Positions 1 through 9,856 of a DNA stretch of 64,000 nucleotides are shown one piece after another (position 1 is the stretch's first letter; each line of letters starts with the position of its first letter). This stretch comes from Basidiobolus meristosporus CBS 931.73 (taxonomy: Eukaryota; Basidiobolomycota; Basidiobolomycetes; Basidiobolales; Basidiobolaceae): assembly GCA_002104905.1 (NCBI GenBank), contig MCFE01000411.1:1-64000 (forward strand). The letters run 5' to 3'. A model generated the notes under the pieces. That model was given only the letters and a program-made list of their open reading frames with translations, was not told the origin of the DNA and did no database searches. Both the position numbers and the translations under genes were made by a program.

Positions 1-509
1 CGGCCCCGTCTTCCCGCCACATAAGACGTGAACTGAAACATTTCTTCCCGTCCGACTGATGACCACCAGAGCATCCACTAGCAGCTTCGCCGGCATACAG
101 ACCAGGAAGCTTTCCTCCCTCAACAAAGTTGAATCCTTCGGTGATACCAACTTCGTAGGTTAGGATCGCTCGTTGAAATCCCACATCGCCGAAGGGCTGC
201 GAATAAAAGTTCACACCCCCTTCCTTGTTGGAGCCGGATGGCGAGTAGCTTCCTTTCGGATAGGACACACTGAACACCTTTGTCGCCAGAGTTCTCAAAT
301 GGATCCGCAACCACCTTTAGCCGAGCCAGGTTGGCATCCTTTGCGAGGGCGAGGTTTCCGGTGTTGGGGTTCATGATCCATGACTTCTCCATTTGATATT
401 TGTTGGGTGTCGGTGCGCTTTCTACTGTCCGGCAGAATGAAACGAGAGCGATACACAAACCAATCGACAGCAGTACCATGGCGTAGAAACGATGTTGAAC
501 AGATGGCAC
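1..509 (-). CDS. Secreted polysaccharide lyase family 14-like protein, 3' end beyond the window, frameshifted
   Basis: Reading from 509 leftwards, the protein opens with a signal-peptide-like segment (MVLLSIGLCIALVSF, residues 11-25) ending near an SA-P site, so it is probably secreted. After a linker comes RLKVVADPFENSGDK. Then, in another frame, come SYPKGSYSPSGS, GVNFYSQPFGD, EGGKLPGLYAGE, SGCSGG and CFSSRLMWREDGA. The YPKGSYSP, KLPGLY, CSGG and CFSxRLMWR run is the hallmark of fungal PL14-like (alginate or glucuronan lyase-type) domains; substrate and activity are inferred from the family only. The two halves are in different frames: one extra base lies in the cctttg run at 277-282, with no plausible intron. 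This is either a sequencing indel or a pseudogene. The gene runs off the left edge. Confidence 0.75.
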
Positions 510-602
510 AGAGGTCCAGAGTAGGTTTCCAGAAACCGAGAAAATTCAGAAAACTCAACCAAAACTTGGTGATGATCCGGTGGATTAGCTGCATCCTGCA
601 TC

Positions 603-611
603 TTATATAAA
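603..611 (-). promoter_or_regulatory. TATA box of the polysaccharide-lyase-like gene
   Basis: On the minus strand the sequence is TTTATATAAG, about 95 bases upstream of the ATG at 509. It is the only good TATA match in the upstream region. The placement suits a core promoter, but the transcription start is not visible. Confidence 0.5.
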
Positions 612-1239
612 GCCACTGAATAGGATGCGATCCCGTTTTCGTCCAATGCCAAGGAGACCTTTGTGGTTGAACATCACTAAGGACATATTGATCTGGGTAC
701 TCTCAAAGGGGCGGGTCTGCATTCCATGAACATGAGCAATCCAACTAGCCTCTACGGAATTGCCAATGGAATGTGTCGAGCAATTTTTGCCTTCAGTTAC
801 CCAATCTCCCCAATGACTGCCAAGCATTGGTCAATCAGCAAATTTCAATGAGTCGTTGTTTATCCATGTTGTCACCTCCGATTTGCTCCAGGAAAAGTAA
901 ATTAGACCTTTGAAATTAGGGCCCAGGAGATGGAATCATCAGGTTGGAGGGGGCCTTACGGTTAGGGCTAAATATATGAAGCGTGCTTGAGACTAGATAT
1001 TTCTTCCAAACCCCAGACCCCAAACCTACCAATGGCACACTTCACATTGTGGTTTTCAATGGAACAGACGGACAAGGTTTACCATATACGGCCCTTTATT
1101 TTTCTACAACAACGTGCCATGATTGACAATCTGGACCGAACCTTGACCACTAGGAGAATGTCGCCATCGATTACCATCTAGCAAACTTGGATTCGTGCTT
1201 ATTTTTAGCAGTCCCATCGATGGCAAACCGTGTAGCAAG

Positions 1240-1255
1240 CCCTAACCCTAACCCC
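1240..1255. repeat. Interstitial telomere-like motif (CCCTAA)2 CCCC
   Basis: CCCTAACCCTAACCCC lies in the intergenic stretch 613-1376, between the 3' end of the PDCD2 gene and the promoter of the lyase-like gene. A further GGTTAGGG lies at 960-967. Two repeat units are too few for a telomere. Such telobox sequences are known binding sites for Tbf1/TRF-like factors in fungi, so a regulatory role is possible. I see no gene in 613-1376. Confidence 0.5.
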
Positions 1256-1376
1256 AAGACTCAGTATGGCAGCCACTCCGCTTTACACATGGCTACTTTG
1301 TCCATGAAAATCATCTATTTATTTATTAATCAGGCAAAACGTGGCACGGAGTGGACATGCGAAAATATCGTGGTGA

Positions 1377-2844
1377 CTAGGCTTTTTGGGAGGATTTTTG
1401 GTATTTCCCGTTGATACCATCCAAGCTGAAGTCCTGTCTCCAAAGTGCCTCCTCGGCATAGTCTTCGCCAACATCGCAGTTGCCTGGACAGCTGTAGATG
1501 ATCAGGGTTCCCCAATCGATCGAGTCGGAGTTTGTGTAGTCGATCTTCAAGAAGTGGAGCAGCTGTGGCAGCACTTGCATCTCGAAGGTCTTCTTCTGGC
1601 CGCATTTCGCACACTCGGGTACATCCTTGTCCTCAATCATGCCAATGTCACTGACATACAATGGGCCACCCGTTTCGACGCCATATCCGGTTCTAGCATA
1701 GCTATCATCATCCATGTTAGAACAGTGCTGTGTCAAGTCGATCAGATCCAACCAAACCTACCGAACAACTTGATCGGGATCTTGAGACATCTTTTTCTGG
1801 AATTTCAAGAAGGCCTTGTCGACGTCCACTTCGGTGTTCTCGTAGATTTCATCCCCCACGGGCACCAAGGCTCTAGCCTCGGGGTTAGGCTGATTGTCGG
1901 CATCATGTAGCTCCTTCACCTTCTCCTCCTCCTCCTTTTCTTCAACCCTTTCTGGCTCGGAGACAATCTCGTACTCCAAGAACAGGAACTCCTTGATCTT
2001 CTCCTGATCCTTCTCCAGGTCTTCCTCGTTTAGCTCGGTCGCATTGCAAAGCTTCTTGTGCATCCCAACTGTCCAGTGGAACATCTGGTGTTCTTTGGAG
2101 CAATAGTGGCTCTGGTGGCATTCGCCACAGCTTTTTGTACCTGCAAGCCCGCACACGACACAAGCGCGAGCTAATAGAATATTGATTAGGCTTGGGATGG
2201 GTTGGGGGGAATGGGGCCGGATTATTACCATCGACATCAGGGCGTTTGTACCATTCAGACAATGGCTCCTCCTCCTCGTCGTCATCTTCCTGTGGCTCAC
2301 CGGCGATCTCAACATAGTAGTCGTTCTGGCGTGGTAGCTGGTTACGGAAAACCTTGAAGCTAGTGAACGCACGGTTAGGTGTGGCCGGATAGGGCAGCAA
2401 TGATTTGCCTCAAGTACCTGTCCTTCCAGGATTTGTTATGGCACACTCCGTTTTTGCAGCAGTATACGTAAATCATGCGGTGATAAGCACAGGGCGGCTC
2501 ATCCTCGGGAGTGTAAAGCTACAGCCTAAGGGGTTAGAGCTGCCCGTGGACCCTGCAATCCAAGCATGTCCCTTACCTGAAGCAAAAACAACATGGGCTT
2601 CTCACACACGCCGCAGCGAACATCCTCGGCGGAGAGAATCTTCTTGGGGTTGAGCCATATCTATCGAGCGAGGGGATATTCTTCAGATATGCGAAAAGAG
2701 CAGGTGGAGTCGTGGGGGCAGTCGAGAGAAAGGGATATTTACCGGTTTGCCACCAATCTTGTTGGCGAAGGGAGTGTCGAAGAACTCTTGTTCGGGGGTT
2801 TCGGCGAAGCCAAGTTCCACCGGGGCGAATTGGGAAGAAGTCAT
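1377..2844 (-). CDS. PDCD2: PDCD2/Tsr4-family protein with MYND zinc finger (six exons)
   Basis: The exons, read on the minus strand, are 2844-2743, 2660-2577, 2518-2418, 2359-2229, 2170-1762 and 1692-1377. They sum to 1143 nt (380 residues plus stop) and stay in frame across five introns of 57-82 nt. The N-terminus has VELGFAETPE and NKIGGKPIWLNP, then a CGVC/YCC zinc-binding core of the PDCD2 N-domain and FRNQLPRQNDYY. Residues about 143-181 carry the MYND pattern C-x2-C-x7-C-x2-C-x5-C-x3-H-x9-H-x3-C. An acidic linker follows, then the PDCD2_C domain (GGPLYVSD, CAKCGQKKTFEMQVLPQLLHFL). Family knowledge: PDCD2/Tsr4 chaperones ribosomal protein uS5 (Rps2) for 40S assembly. The MYND finger is typical of metazoan-type PDCD2 and absent from budding-yeast Tsr4. 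It shares its 5' region with divergent YPI1. Confidence 0.93.
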
Positions 2845-3176
2845 GTTGCTGGGTTGTAGAGACTAAGTGACCGACCGACCAACGCTTAGTTACCTTGTCG
2901 AGAATTGATGTATAACCCGTATATCGCGTATATCCCGTATAACCCTAATCCATGCCATGTTTCTTTTTTTCTTTCCTTTTTTTCGAGGAACAGCAATCCG
3001 GCCGTGCCTGCCCAGGATCCACGAATGGTCGTTCATCCGAAATTGGTCGGTGATGATGGATTTCTTACGAAATGTGCCGATTCATGGTGGAAAATTCCGA
3101 TCTGATTGATCGTTAAATGACCTACCATGTGTTTGGCTCCTCTGACTTAGACTTCCCCTACAACAAGCTTTACACA
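2845..3176. promoter_or_regulatory. Divergent promoter region between PDCD2 and YPI1
   Basis: These 332 bases separate two start codons that point away from each other. The region contains an ATAACCCTAATCC telobox-like site (2939-2951), repeated CGTATAT-type motifs just before it (about 2910-2940), and a pyrimidine tract (about 2961-2984). No canonical TATA box is convincing on either side. Shared control of the two housekeeping genes is an inference from layout. Confidence 0.45.
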
Positions 3177-3741
3177 ATGGCTAGTCAAGCTACGCTCACA
3201 GGCACCCAGGAGCCAACCGGGAGCCAAACCATCACCGTTGATCCCACTTCGTCGCAAAGCGTGACCCCAATCACTTCGGACAACGAAGAGCGTTTCGCCG
3301 GCACCATAAGGTTGGAGGGGGCGACCATCTCCAACCGCAGGGTACGTTGGGATGACAACGTTGTAGACAACGAAGGCCTTGGAAAGAAGAAGAGTAAAAG
3401 TAAGCCAACCTCGTAGCGTATCCTATCTATCGACCAGCCACTGATGCGAAGCACCCTAGTTTGTTGTATTTATTCTAAGCCCAGAGCGTTCGGTGAATCG
3501 GACTCCGACGAGAGCGACACCGAGAGCGACAGCGAGACGGACAGCGACCTCAGCGATGACGGGAAGATCCGTAGTGCGAAACGCCGGGCGGCCCCCAACG
3601 CATATGAGAAGGCGAGCTACTCGAAGAAAGCCCAAGGTCAGTTCCTTTCCCCGCCTTCCCTTCCTCCCTCCCCACCAGTAACCCTTTCTCTTTCGATATG
3701 TAGGCTGCACTCACAAGCATCCACACAAACACAGCCATTGA
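3177..3741 (+). CDS. YPI1: Type 1 protein phosphatase inhibitor Ypi1 (PPP1R11/inhibitor-3 family)
   Basis: Three exons (3177-3399, 3460-3636, 3704-3741) give 438 nt, 145 residues. The diagnostic core is RRVRWDDNVVDNEGLGKKKSK, split by intron 1, followed by ICCIYSKPRAFGES. VRW matches the RVxF-type PP1 docking motif, and the CCI segment is the conserved second PP1 contact of inhibitor-3. An acidic Ser/Asp/Glu tract follows, and the last exon encodes GCTHKHPHKHSH then stop, the His/Cys-rich tail usual in the family. An upstream in-frame ATG at 3117 would add 20 residues; 3177 was chosen because the family's N-termini are short. Ypi1 binds and regulates nuclear PP1 (Glc7). It is convergent with UTP11, 267 bases apart. 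Confidence 0.93.
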
Positions 3742-4008
3742 TCCCCGACCTAGTATTTGTACATATCCTGGATAAGCACGCCAAGTCAGACGGCCAAGGG
3801 GAAGTGCGTATCGAAAGATGCATGGACTGCGATGATTTCTATGCATTAATTTATTTTTACCGTCACTAGAGAATATATATATGTGAAATCATTGATTACA
3901 AAGGGGTCTATTTCTTTCTGTCGGGCTTCCACTTGTAAACGGACAATCCATTCCCATCCACGCCGACCTTCTTTCTTCTACCTTTGGTCTAAACAAATAA
4001 ATCGCGAG

Positions 4009-4899
4009 TTAAAATCCACCAACGGTGAACGTGGTTCCACGAGCTCCACCTACCATCAATGCCTTCTGCGTGTTGAATTCCTGCTCCAATCTAGACAACT
4101 TCTCCTCGCGATCCATACGGGAACTTAGCTCCTTGTACTTGTTCTCCCTGGCCTTGCGGATCTTCTTGTCCTCCAAGGGGTTCTCGTTTGGCATGTCGGT
4201 CATCAAGGTGGACATCTTGGGTCGATTGTATTTACGGTTCATCAGCTCGGGTAACGTGTCGAAATGTTTCGCCGCGTCGAACTTCTCCACCTGCTCGTCA
4301 TCGTCGACGAATATCAAATGGTTGGACTTGACGGCCGGCTCCTCCTCCTCCTCCATCTCCTCGTCCTCCTCAAGCCCTTCTTCGTCGAGGAAGTGGATGC
4401 TCTCCTTGAGTTTGTCCAACTTCTTCTTACTGATGTCCCTCAAGTGAGTCACATAGTTGACGTCTTGGGTCTTCAACAACTTCAAGAATTCCGCGGAGAA
4501 TTTCTCGTTTCTTTCGGCGATATGGACTCCTTTCTACGGATGGGAGCAACGGTTAGTAAAGGCGAATCTGCGTGGGAAAGGGTGGCCAGAAGAACACGAA
4601 GGGGTAAAGCCCAACCATAGGTGCTCTTGACTATGGAGGGTGAGGGGGGGGATGAATCGTATGTGATCCAGTCAGCATACCTTGGTTTTGGTACTGATCA
4701 TTTTGTAGTAGAACTCATCTGGGTTCTTGTAGTACGCTTTCTCGCGCAAACCCTTGAGGCGGTTTTGCTTGGAGTGGTAATCTCTGGCACGCAAGACATA
4801 GTCCTTGTGCTTTTCCAAGAGACCAAGCTTGGTACGAGCGCCAGGTTGGGAACGTTCCCTATGTGTACGACGGTGTACACTATTTCTTAAGGAAGACAT
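4009..4899 (-). CDS. UTP11: U3 snoRNP-associated protein Utp11 (SSU processome)
   Basis: Two exons (4899-4681, 4533-4009) sum to 744 nt, 247 residues, the usual Utp11 length. The N-terminus [37 protein letters not shown] and [16 protein letters not shown] are family hallmarks. Exon 2 begins [24 protein letters not shown] and carries a central acidic run and a KMSTLMTD segment. The C-terminal third is rich in charged helix ([16 protein letters not shown]). Utp11 acts in the nucleolus in the SSU processome that matures 18S rRNA. The 147-nt intron is longer than the others here but has clean GTATGC and TAG ends. Confidence 0.94.
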
Positions 4900-5253
4900 G
4901 AGACAGGTGGTTTCTCAGAACAGGTGCTGGTCTAACGGTGGTGGTGTGTTATGTGGTGCAGTTGGGTCGATGCGAAGTTGGCCCCTGAAAAAAAACCGCA
5001 AATTTCCCTTGGAACTTGGTCCTAAACCTCGCTGAGCAGTTGGATGTTGGCCCACCTTATTCACCATCTTGGTCAAGGATGGAATAAAAAAAAAAATTCT
5101 CCCAAATTTTGTGTAGCTTCTTTTTTTTTATGTCAACCTGGGCCGGATTCGTGTTTAGCTATTCGGATTTGGTGGCTGGAAATCAAGCCATGAGTTACAA
5201 AACTAGGCCGTCACCTTGCAGAGGCATATTGTTGGTGAGGAGTGATTCCTTTC
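4900..5253. other. Gene-free spacer between UTP11 and the tRNA gene
   Basis: This is the UTP11 upstream region. It has A- and T-runs (about 5087-5096 and 5121-5130) but no ORF with recognisable similarity and no clear TATA box. I see nothing else to annotate. Confidence 0.5.
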
Positions 5254-5257
5254 AAAA
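5254..5257 (-). terminator. Pol III terminator of tRNA-Arg
   Basis: A TTTT run on the minus strand lies three bases beyond the tRNA 3' end, the usual RNA polymerase III stop signal. Confidence 0.6.
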
Positions 5258-5260
5258 GAA

Positions 5261-5333
5261 TAACCAAGCCAGGGGTCGAACCTGGGACCTTCCGCTTAGG
5301 AGGCGGACGCTCTATCCACTGAGCTACGAGGCC
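5261..5333 (-). tRNA. tRNA-Arg (anticodon CCU)
   Basis: Read on the minus strand, the 73-nt cloverleaf has a D-arm (GCTC...GAGC), anticodon arm TCCGC-CTCCTAA-GCGGA with anticodon CCT, a five-base variable loop and T-arm CCAGG-TTCGACC-CCTGG. A-box (TAGCTCAGTGG) and B-box (GGTTCGACCCC) are good Pol III promoters. No intron is present. The acceptor stem is poor: GGCCTCG faces CTTGGTT, giving three Watson-Crick pairs, two G:U pairs and two mismatches. The gene may therefore be weakened or be a pseudogene. A TTTT terminator follows. Confidence 0.85.
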
Positions 5334-5956
5334 TTAGGCTGGTTGGAACAGAGTAAGGAGTCACTCGATGTTAAGTGACATCAACGCATACAAAGACGAC
5401 TTAGTAGCCAGGGAAAAGCAAAACAAGACAAATCACCAGACTCACAATAAGGTATAAATACCAATCAAACAATCAAATAAAAGAGGAGTTTGTTTATAAG
5501 CAGAAAGAGCAGTAGAAACGAATATTAGCTTGAATATATTTCTACGAAGTCACCATCCTATCCTTTAAAGGGATATTCTTACACTACCGCGTCGAATCTA
5601 CGAGATAACCTACACGTTATCCATTTTCGCACTCTCTAAAGGACAGTACTCTTTTACGTAACATGGTTAGAAATAGTGACAAAAGAATTCGGCTATAGTA
5701 TGCTGTATCTAGCCAGCGGCTCTTATCTGCTTGGCTAATGAAGTCATTCAAAATAACAACGCTGCTGATTATATTCCTAAGACAAGTCCGTTCTTTTGCA
5801 ATCAATCTTTTTTACTGAGTGTTGCTCATTGAGCAAACGTATAAAATGAGATGTAGGGGAGAGAGGGTGGTGTGGAGGGGTGAAGGATGGTCTGGGTTTA
5901 ATTGGGATGATGAATAAAAATATCGACGCAAGTGGGTCCCGGTGGTGTTGACCGCT
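5334..5956. other. Gene-free spacer upstream of the tRNA and downstream of EMC1
   Basis: I find no recognisable gene. A 62-codon minus-strand ORF (5617-5805) lacks any family motif and is ignored. A short palindrome TTGCTCATTGAGCAA lies at 5820-5834. Confidence 0.45.
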
Positions 5957-8900
5957 TCATCCCCACAGTGCGTTCAGCTTCTTTTTGCGAACCTGAAATG
6001 GGCAAGGGTGAGTAATTAGTCGAGACGGAAGAATGGATATCACTTACAATAGGTCCGGCAATCAGCACCGCGGCGGTTAGTCCAGCGATGGTCGTTAAGA
6101 GCATTCCCTTACTGAAATCTTCATTCAAGATATCGAAGGTTTTTGAGGGAGCCTCACGGGTGAAGAAGGTATCCAAACCATAAGCAACAACAAGGGAAGT
6201 GGACTCCAAGTGGCTGGGAGAGGTAAGGATTTTCTTGATACCGAACACCTAGCATGTGTTGATTAGTTATGCGCGCGAACCATAGATACGGCCGATCAGT
6301 TAGATGCAACTTACTGGTAAATAATAGGAAAGCGCCAATTTGCCATCGAACGGAATGAGGGGATCATATTGAAGAAGCATCTCTTCTTTGTCAGCCTCAG
6401 TGAGGCCGCCCACTGGGCGTCTAGGATCCAAGATTCTCTTGGAGACGCCGTAGATGTGACCTGAAGCCAAGGCGAACAATACTTCACGGGAGGTGATGCC
6501 GTTTCTGGTGGTGGTCACTCCAACCGCGGTAACTGCTTCGGGGAACATGAACGATTGCGACATGACGTATGGGCGTTGCTCATCGAAGGAGGAGAAGACC
6601 TTGGAATCCACTCGCATATCCTCTTCCTCATTCTCGAAAAGCTCATGAACAACGGTAACATAACCCTTTTCCTTACCGTCGAGCAAGTCTCCATCACTCC
6701 AGAACTGATACACTACCCAGTTCTCACAGTAAGCGACGTGGACCGGATGAGCGGGGGAAGCAATGCCACCTTGATGGAGGGAGTGGTGCAGGATGGTTCC
6801 CTTGACACGGTCGATCAAATACATGGAGATGACGGGCATTTGCTCCTTGACGGAATAGGTAACCACCGGGACAACATGTGGGTTGAGGTATTTGTAGAGC
6901 ACAGCGCGATTACCGAGAACACGACCAAGGGAGGCGATTTTTTCATAGGAAGGCTTTTCACCTACAGCAACAATGGTTTCATCCTGAGGAAGATTGAGGG
7001 CCCATTGTTGTTGAAGATCCAACACCGAGGAGACTGGGTTGGGGACTGCTTGGAAGCCCTCGATCTTACTGCTTCCAACAGTATCGCCCAAGGTGAGATA
7101 GAAAGAAGAAGCGTGCTCTGCGAAGGTCTTGCTCGCGTCGGCATGATCCGGATAAAGGTAGAACTGGTTGTCCTCGGCAACAAATGCCAAGATGGCACTC
7201 TTATCCACTGGGTCCTCGAAGGGGAGTTTGACAACCTTCTTGGCAATAAATGGCAATGTGACATGGGACGGGCTAAACTGTTGCTCGGAGTGGAGGTCCT
7301 CACCAGTCAGCGCATTCAGGCGATAAACAACGGTAACCTTTTGCAACTTCGAGTCGAGCATCTCGCCGACAACGACCACCACTGGTGGAAGCTTAACCAC
7401 TGACGGTCTTACGATGTAAAGGTGCTGGAATGAAACCCGGCTGTGTTGACTTTCGTCTTGGAAGAGTCTAGACCAGATCAACTTTCCTTTGTTGTTGGTA
7501 TCCAGAGCGACAACCTTGCCGTTTTCAGTGGCAAAGAGAATGAGTTTACGCATTCCGAAGGTATCTCTGTAGAGCTGAGTGGGATCGTGAACAACGGGCT
7601 CGCGAGTGACCAAGGAGGTGACGAAGTCGACGGGGTGGGTGGCAACAGACTAAACAGAGAATTAGCGACGCTGTTTCGACCGAGGAATCTATCAGAAACC
7701 AACATACCACAAGCTTACTCAAATGAGCCCCAATTCTACGGAAATACCGAGAGACAGGGTTGGCACTCTCCAAGGCTTCAGGGTCTTCAAGGCTGCCCTT
7801 ACCAACCGAGAGCAGTTGGTGCTCTGGCAAATCCAGAAATTCGGCGGCATTGGCGTAGGCTAGGGATTCGTCACGAGTCCAAACCTGCTCTTTCTTGTTG
7901 AGCAGAGTGATCGAGGCGCCAACATCTACGGTCAGAAGTTGGAAGTCCTTGGCATGGTAGTCGATGAAGACCTGCTTAATGGTCCCCGAGACCGAATAAT
8001 CATGGGTGAGCTTGAGCGAGTCCGCTGCGACATCGCGGCTAAGGTCCACGATAGTACTTTCGACGATATTCAAATCCTCGTGCGTAGCCACCAAGGCAAT
8101 ATAGGCTTCGGTTGGGCTGATCTCGATCCCGGCGAACATGGTGTTCCACGAAGGCTCGAAGTTGTAGGCGAGGGAGATAGCAACCGCCTCACCACTATCG
8201 CTAACACGGAAGATCCCGGCTTCTTTTTGGCTGAACTGGAGGACGAACTCGGTTCTCGATTTCAAGTTGAGTGAATAGAGTTGAAGGTCGAGGAAAACAT
8301 TGGTGGCGGTATCAGCGGGTGGGAGGAAGGTCTAAAGCATAACGATGAGTAACCATGTAGGGTGAATATCGGCCAAATTAAAACGGTCACCTCGGCGCTG
8401 ACTTCGGATGTGACGCCTTCAAAGCCTAGCTTATGAGCCCACAGGGAATCGCCTGGCTCGACTTCCAGATAAGATATGCCGGGTTGGCCGCCCCGCCGAC
8501 CAGGATCAAGTTGTTGATGTGCTTGGCGTTGCATTCAACCTTATAAGCGGCCACCTGCTCACCAGCATAGCTGAGTCGATAGACGTACAGGTTCTTGTCC
8601 TCACGGTCGCCAACATTTCTGCCAACAAGGTGGACACCCTGGGAATCATGAGAAATCTTGAAGAGGACGTGGCTATCGCAAGCAAACAGATTAAGGGCGT
8701 AAGTAGTTGTTCATCGAGGCGCGGGAATGCAAGAGAATACTAACTCGGCCGGGCTCTCCCAGTTCCATACGATGGCACCGGTGGATGCTTGGAGTTTGAA
8801 CACGGCTTTACCATGAATAGAGGCGGCGATATGACCATCTTCAAGGAAGATGGCATCCACCATTTTTTTGCTTTTCAAGGGTTGCTCGGTCTCAGAGGAA

Positions 8901-9502
8901 AGAATCGTCTCCCACACAACGTGGCCAGACGTGGCATCCCAGAGTCTAGCGGCAACAGTGGATTGGCCGGAGAGGGTGAGGATCTCTTTGGGGTAAGAAG
9001 GTAAGTGATCGAGTATCTCCACAGGGGGGACTATATCCGGTTGACTCACGTTCGTTGTGGACCTTCATGGTGTGAATGGTATCATCAGGTTGGAATACTT
9101 GGCGCCAAACTATATATGACCACATGGGAGAGGTTGGTGTCCGTTAGAACGACGTCCAAGAAATACCTGCATGCCACTTGGAACTTACCAAGCTCCCCGT
9201 TCTCAGACTTGACTGAGCTTAGTACATTTTTGGTGGTGGCGGTGATAAAGGTGCGAGTGTTGTTGACAGTGTAAAAGCCGGATACCTTCGGAGTACCGAT
9301 GTTCTGTTTGTGCCTAAATGCAGGAAAGTTCAGATATTGCCGGATGAAGGGGAGCATCGTTGAGCCAAAAGCAACCGTACCAATCTACCAGGCCGATGTG
9401 ATCTTCGTATAGAGCTAGAGTCGTTTTCCAAGCCACCAGGGACAGCAGCAGTGGGAGGAAGAAGAAACTCGAAGTTTTCCTTAAACCCGAGAGTAACCTC
9501 AT
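5957..9502 (-). CDS. EMC1: ER membrane protein complex subunit 1 (nine exons, one apparent frameshift)
   Basis: The exons are 9502-9381, 9313-9189, 9109-9050, 8985-8745, 8672-8391, 8331-7708, 7649-6315, 6248-6048 and 5992-5957, for about 1008 residues. Residues 1-31 form a signal peptide, followed by ALYEDHIGLVDWHKQNIG, the EMC1 luminal N-terminus. Beta-propeller segments follow (NGELVWRQVF, LWDATSGHVVWE). The C-terminal EMC1 domain has HLESTSLVVAYGLDTFFT and REAPSKTFDILNEDF, then a transmembrane segment (GMLLTTIAGLTAAVLIAGPI) and a basic tail (RKKKLNALWG). EMC1 is the large scaffold of the insertase that places tail-anchored and multipass proteins in the ER membrane. The coding sum is one base short. 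Exon 5 changes frame at about 8461-8470 (GGxxNPAYLIW to EVEPGDSLWAHKLG), where one G appears missing. In a conserved gene this looks like a sequencing error. Confidence 0.92.
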
Positions 9503-9856
9503 ATTGTTGGGAAAAGTACGCGTACGGGTTACAATGGAGGTTGGGCCGAAGTATATTCGAGATGGGCGGCCTTTTTGCGGGTACCAATCTTTCCTGGGCC
9601 AAATTTCGATTTTTTGACCAATCGAGTTCCCTCAAATGGTGATGCTTTCACGGGGAATCACTTCGCCTAGATTGGCGCTCGTCTGCTATCATGGCCTTCG
9701 TCGATTCATGCGGGCGACGGCGGGTATTTCAAACAAATGACTTAACCAGTGCTCAAGCGGTTGATTCACACATTTATTTAACATCGAGACAACATAAAGA
9801 GACGGGATTATGGGGTGGCTGGTCACTTCTAAAACATACTCTAGATTGGCTACTCT

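Noticed and set aside
270-290. Programmed frameshift in the lyase-like gene
   Set aside because: No slippery heptamer with a downstream structure is evident; a homopolymer indel is simpler.
1240-1255. A true telomere or chromosome-fusion site
   Set aside because: Only two repeat units, surrounded by ordinary intergenic DNA.
1386-1910. 174-codon plus-strand open frame
   Set aside because: Antisense to PDCD2 exons 5-6 and crosses its intron; no family motif.
4025-4620. Ser/Leu-rich plus-strand frames
   Set aside because: Antisense to the acidic and charged part of UTP11; low-complexity serine runs mirror GAG/GAA codons.
6555-7403. 282-codon plus-strand open frame
   Set aside because: It is exactly antisense to EMC1 exon 7, whose splice phase and domain motifs are convincing; the plus frame is a codon-bias shadow.
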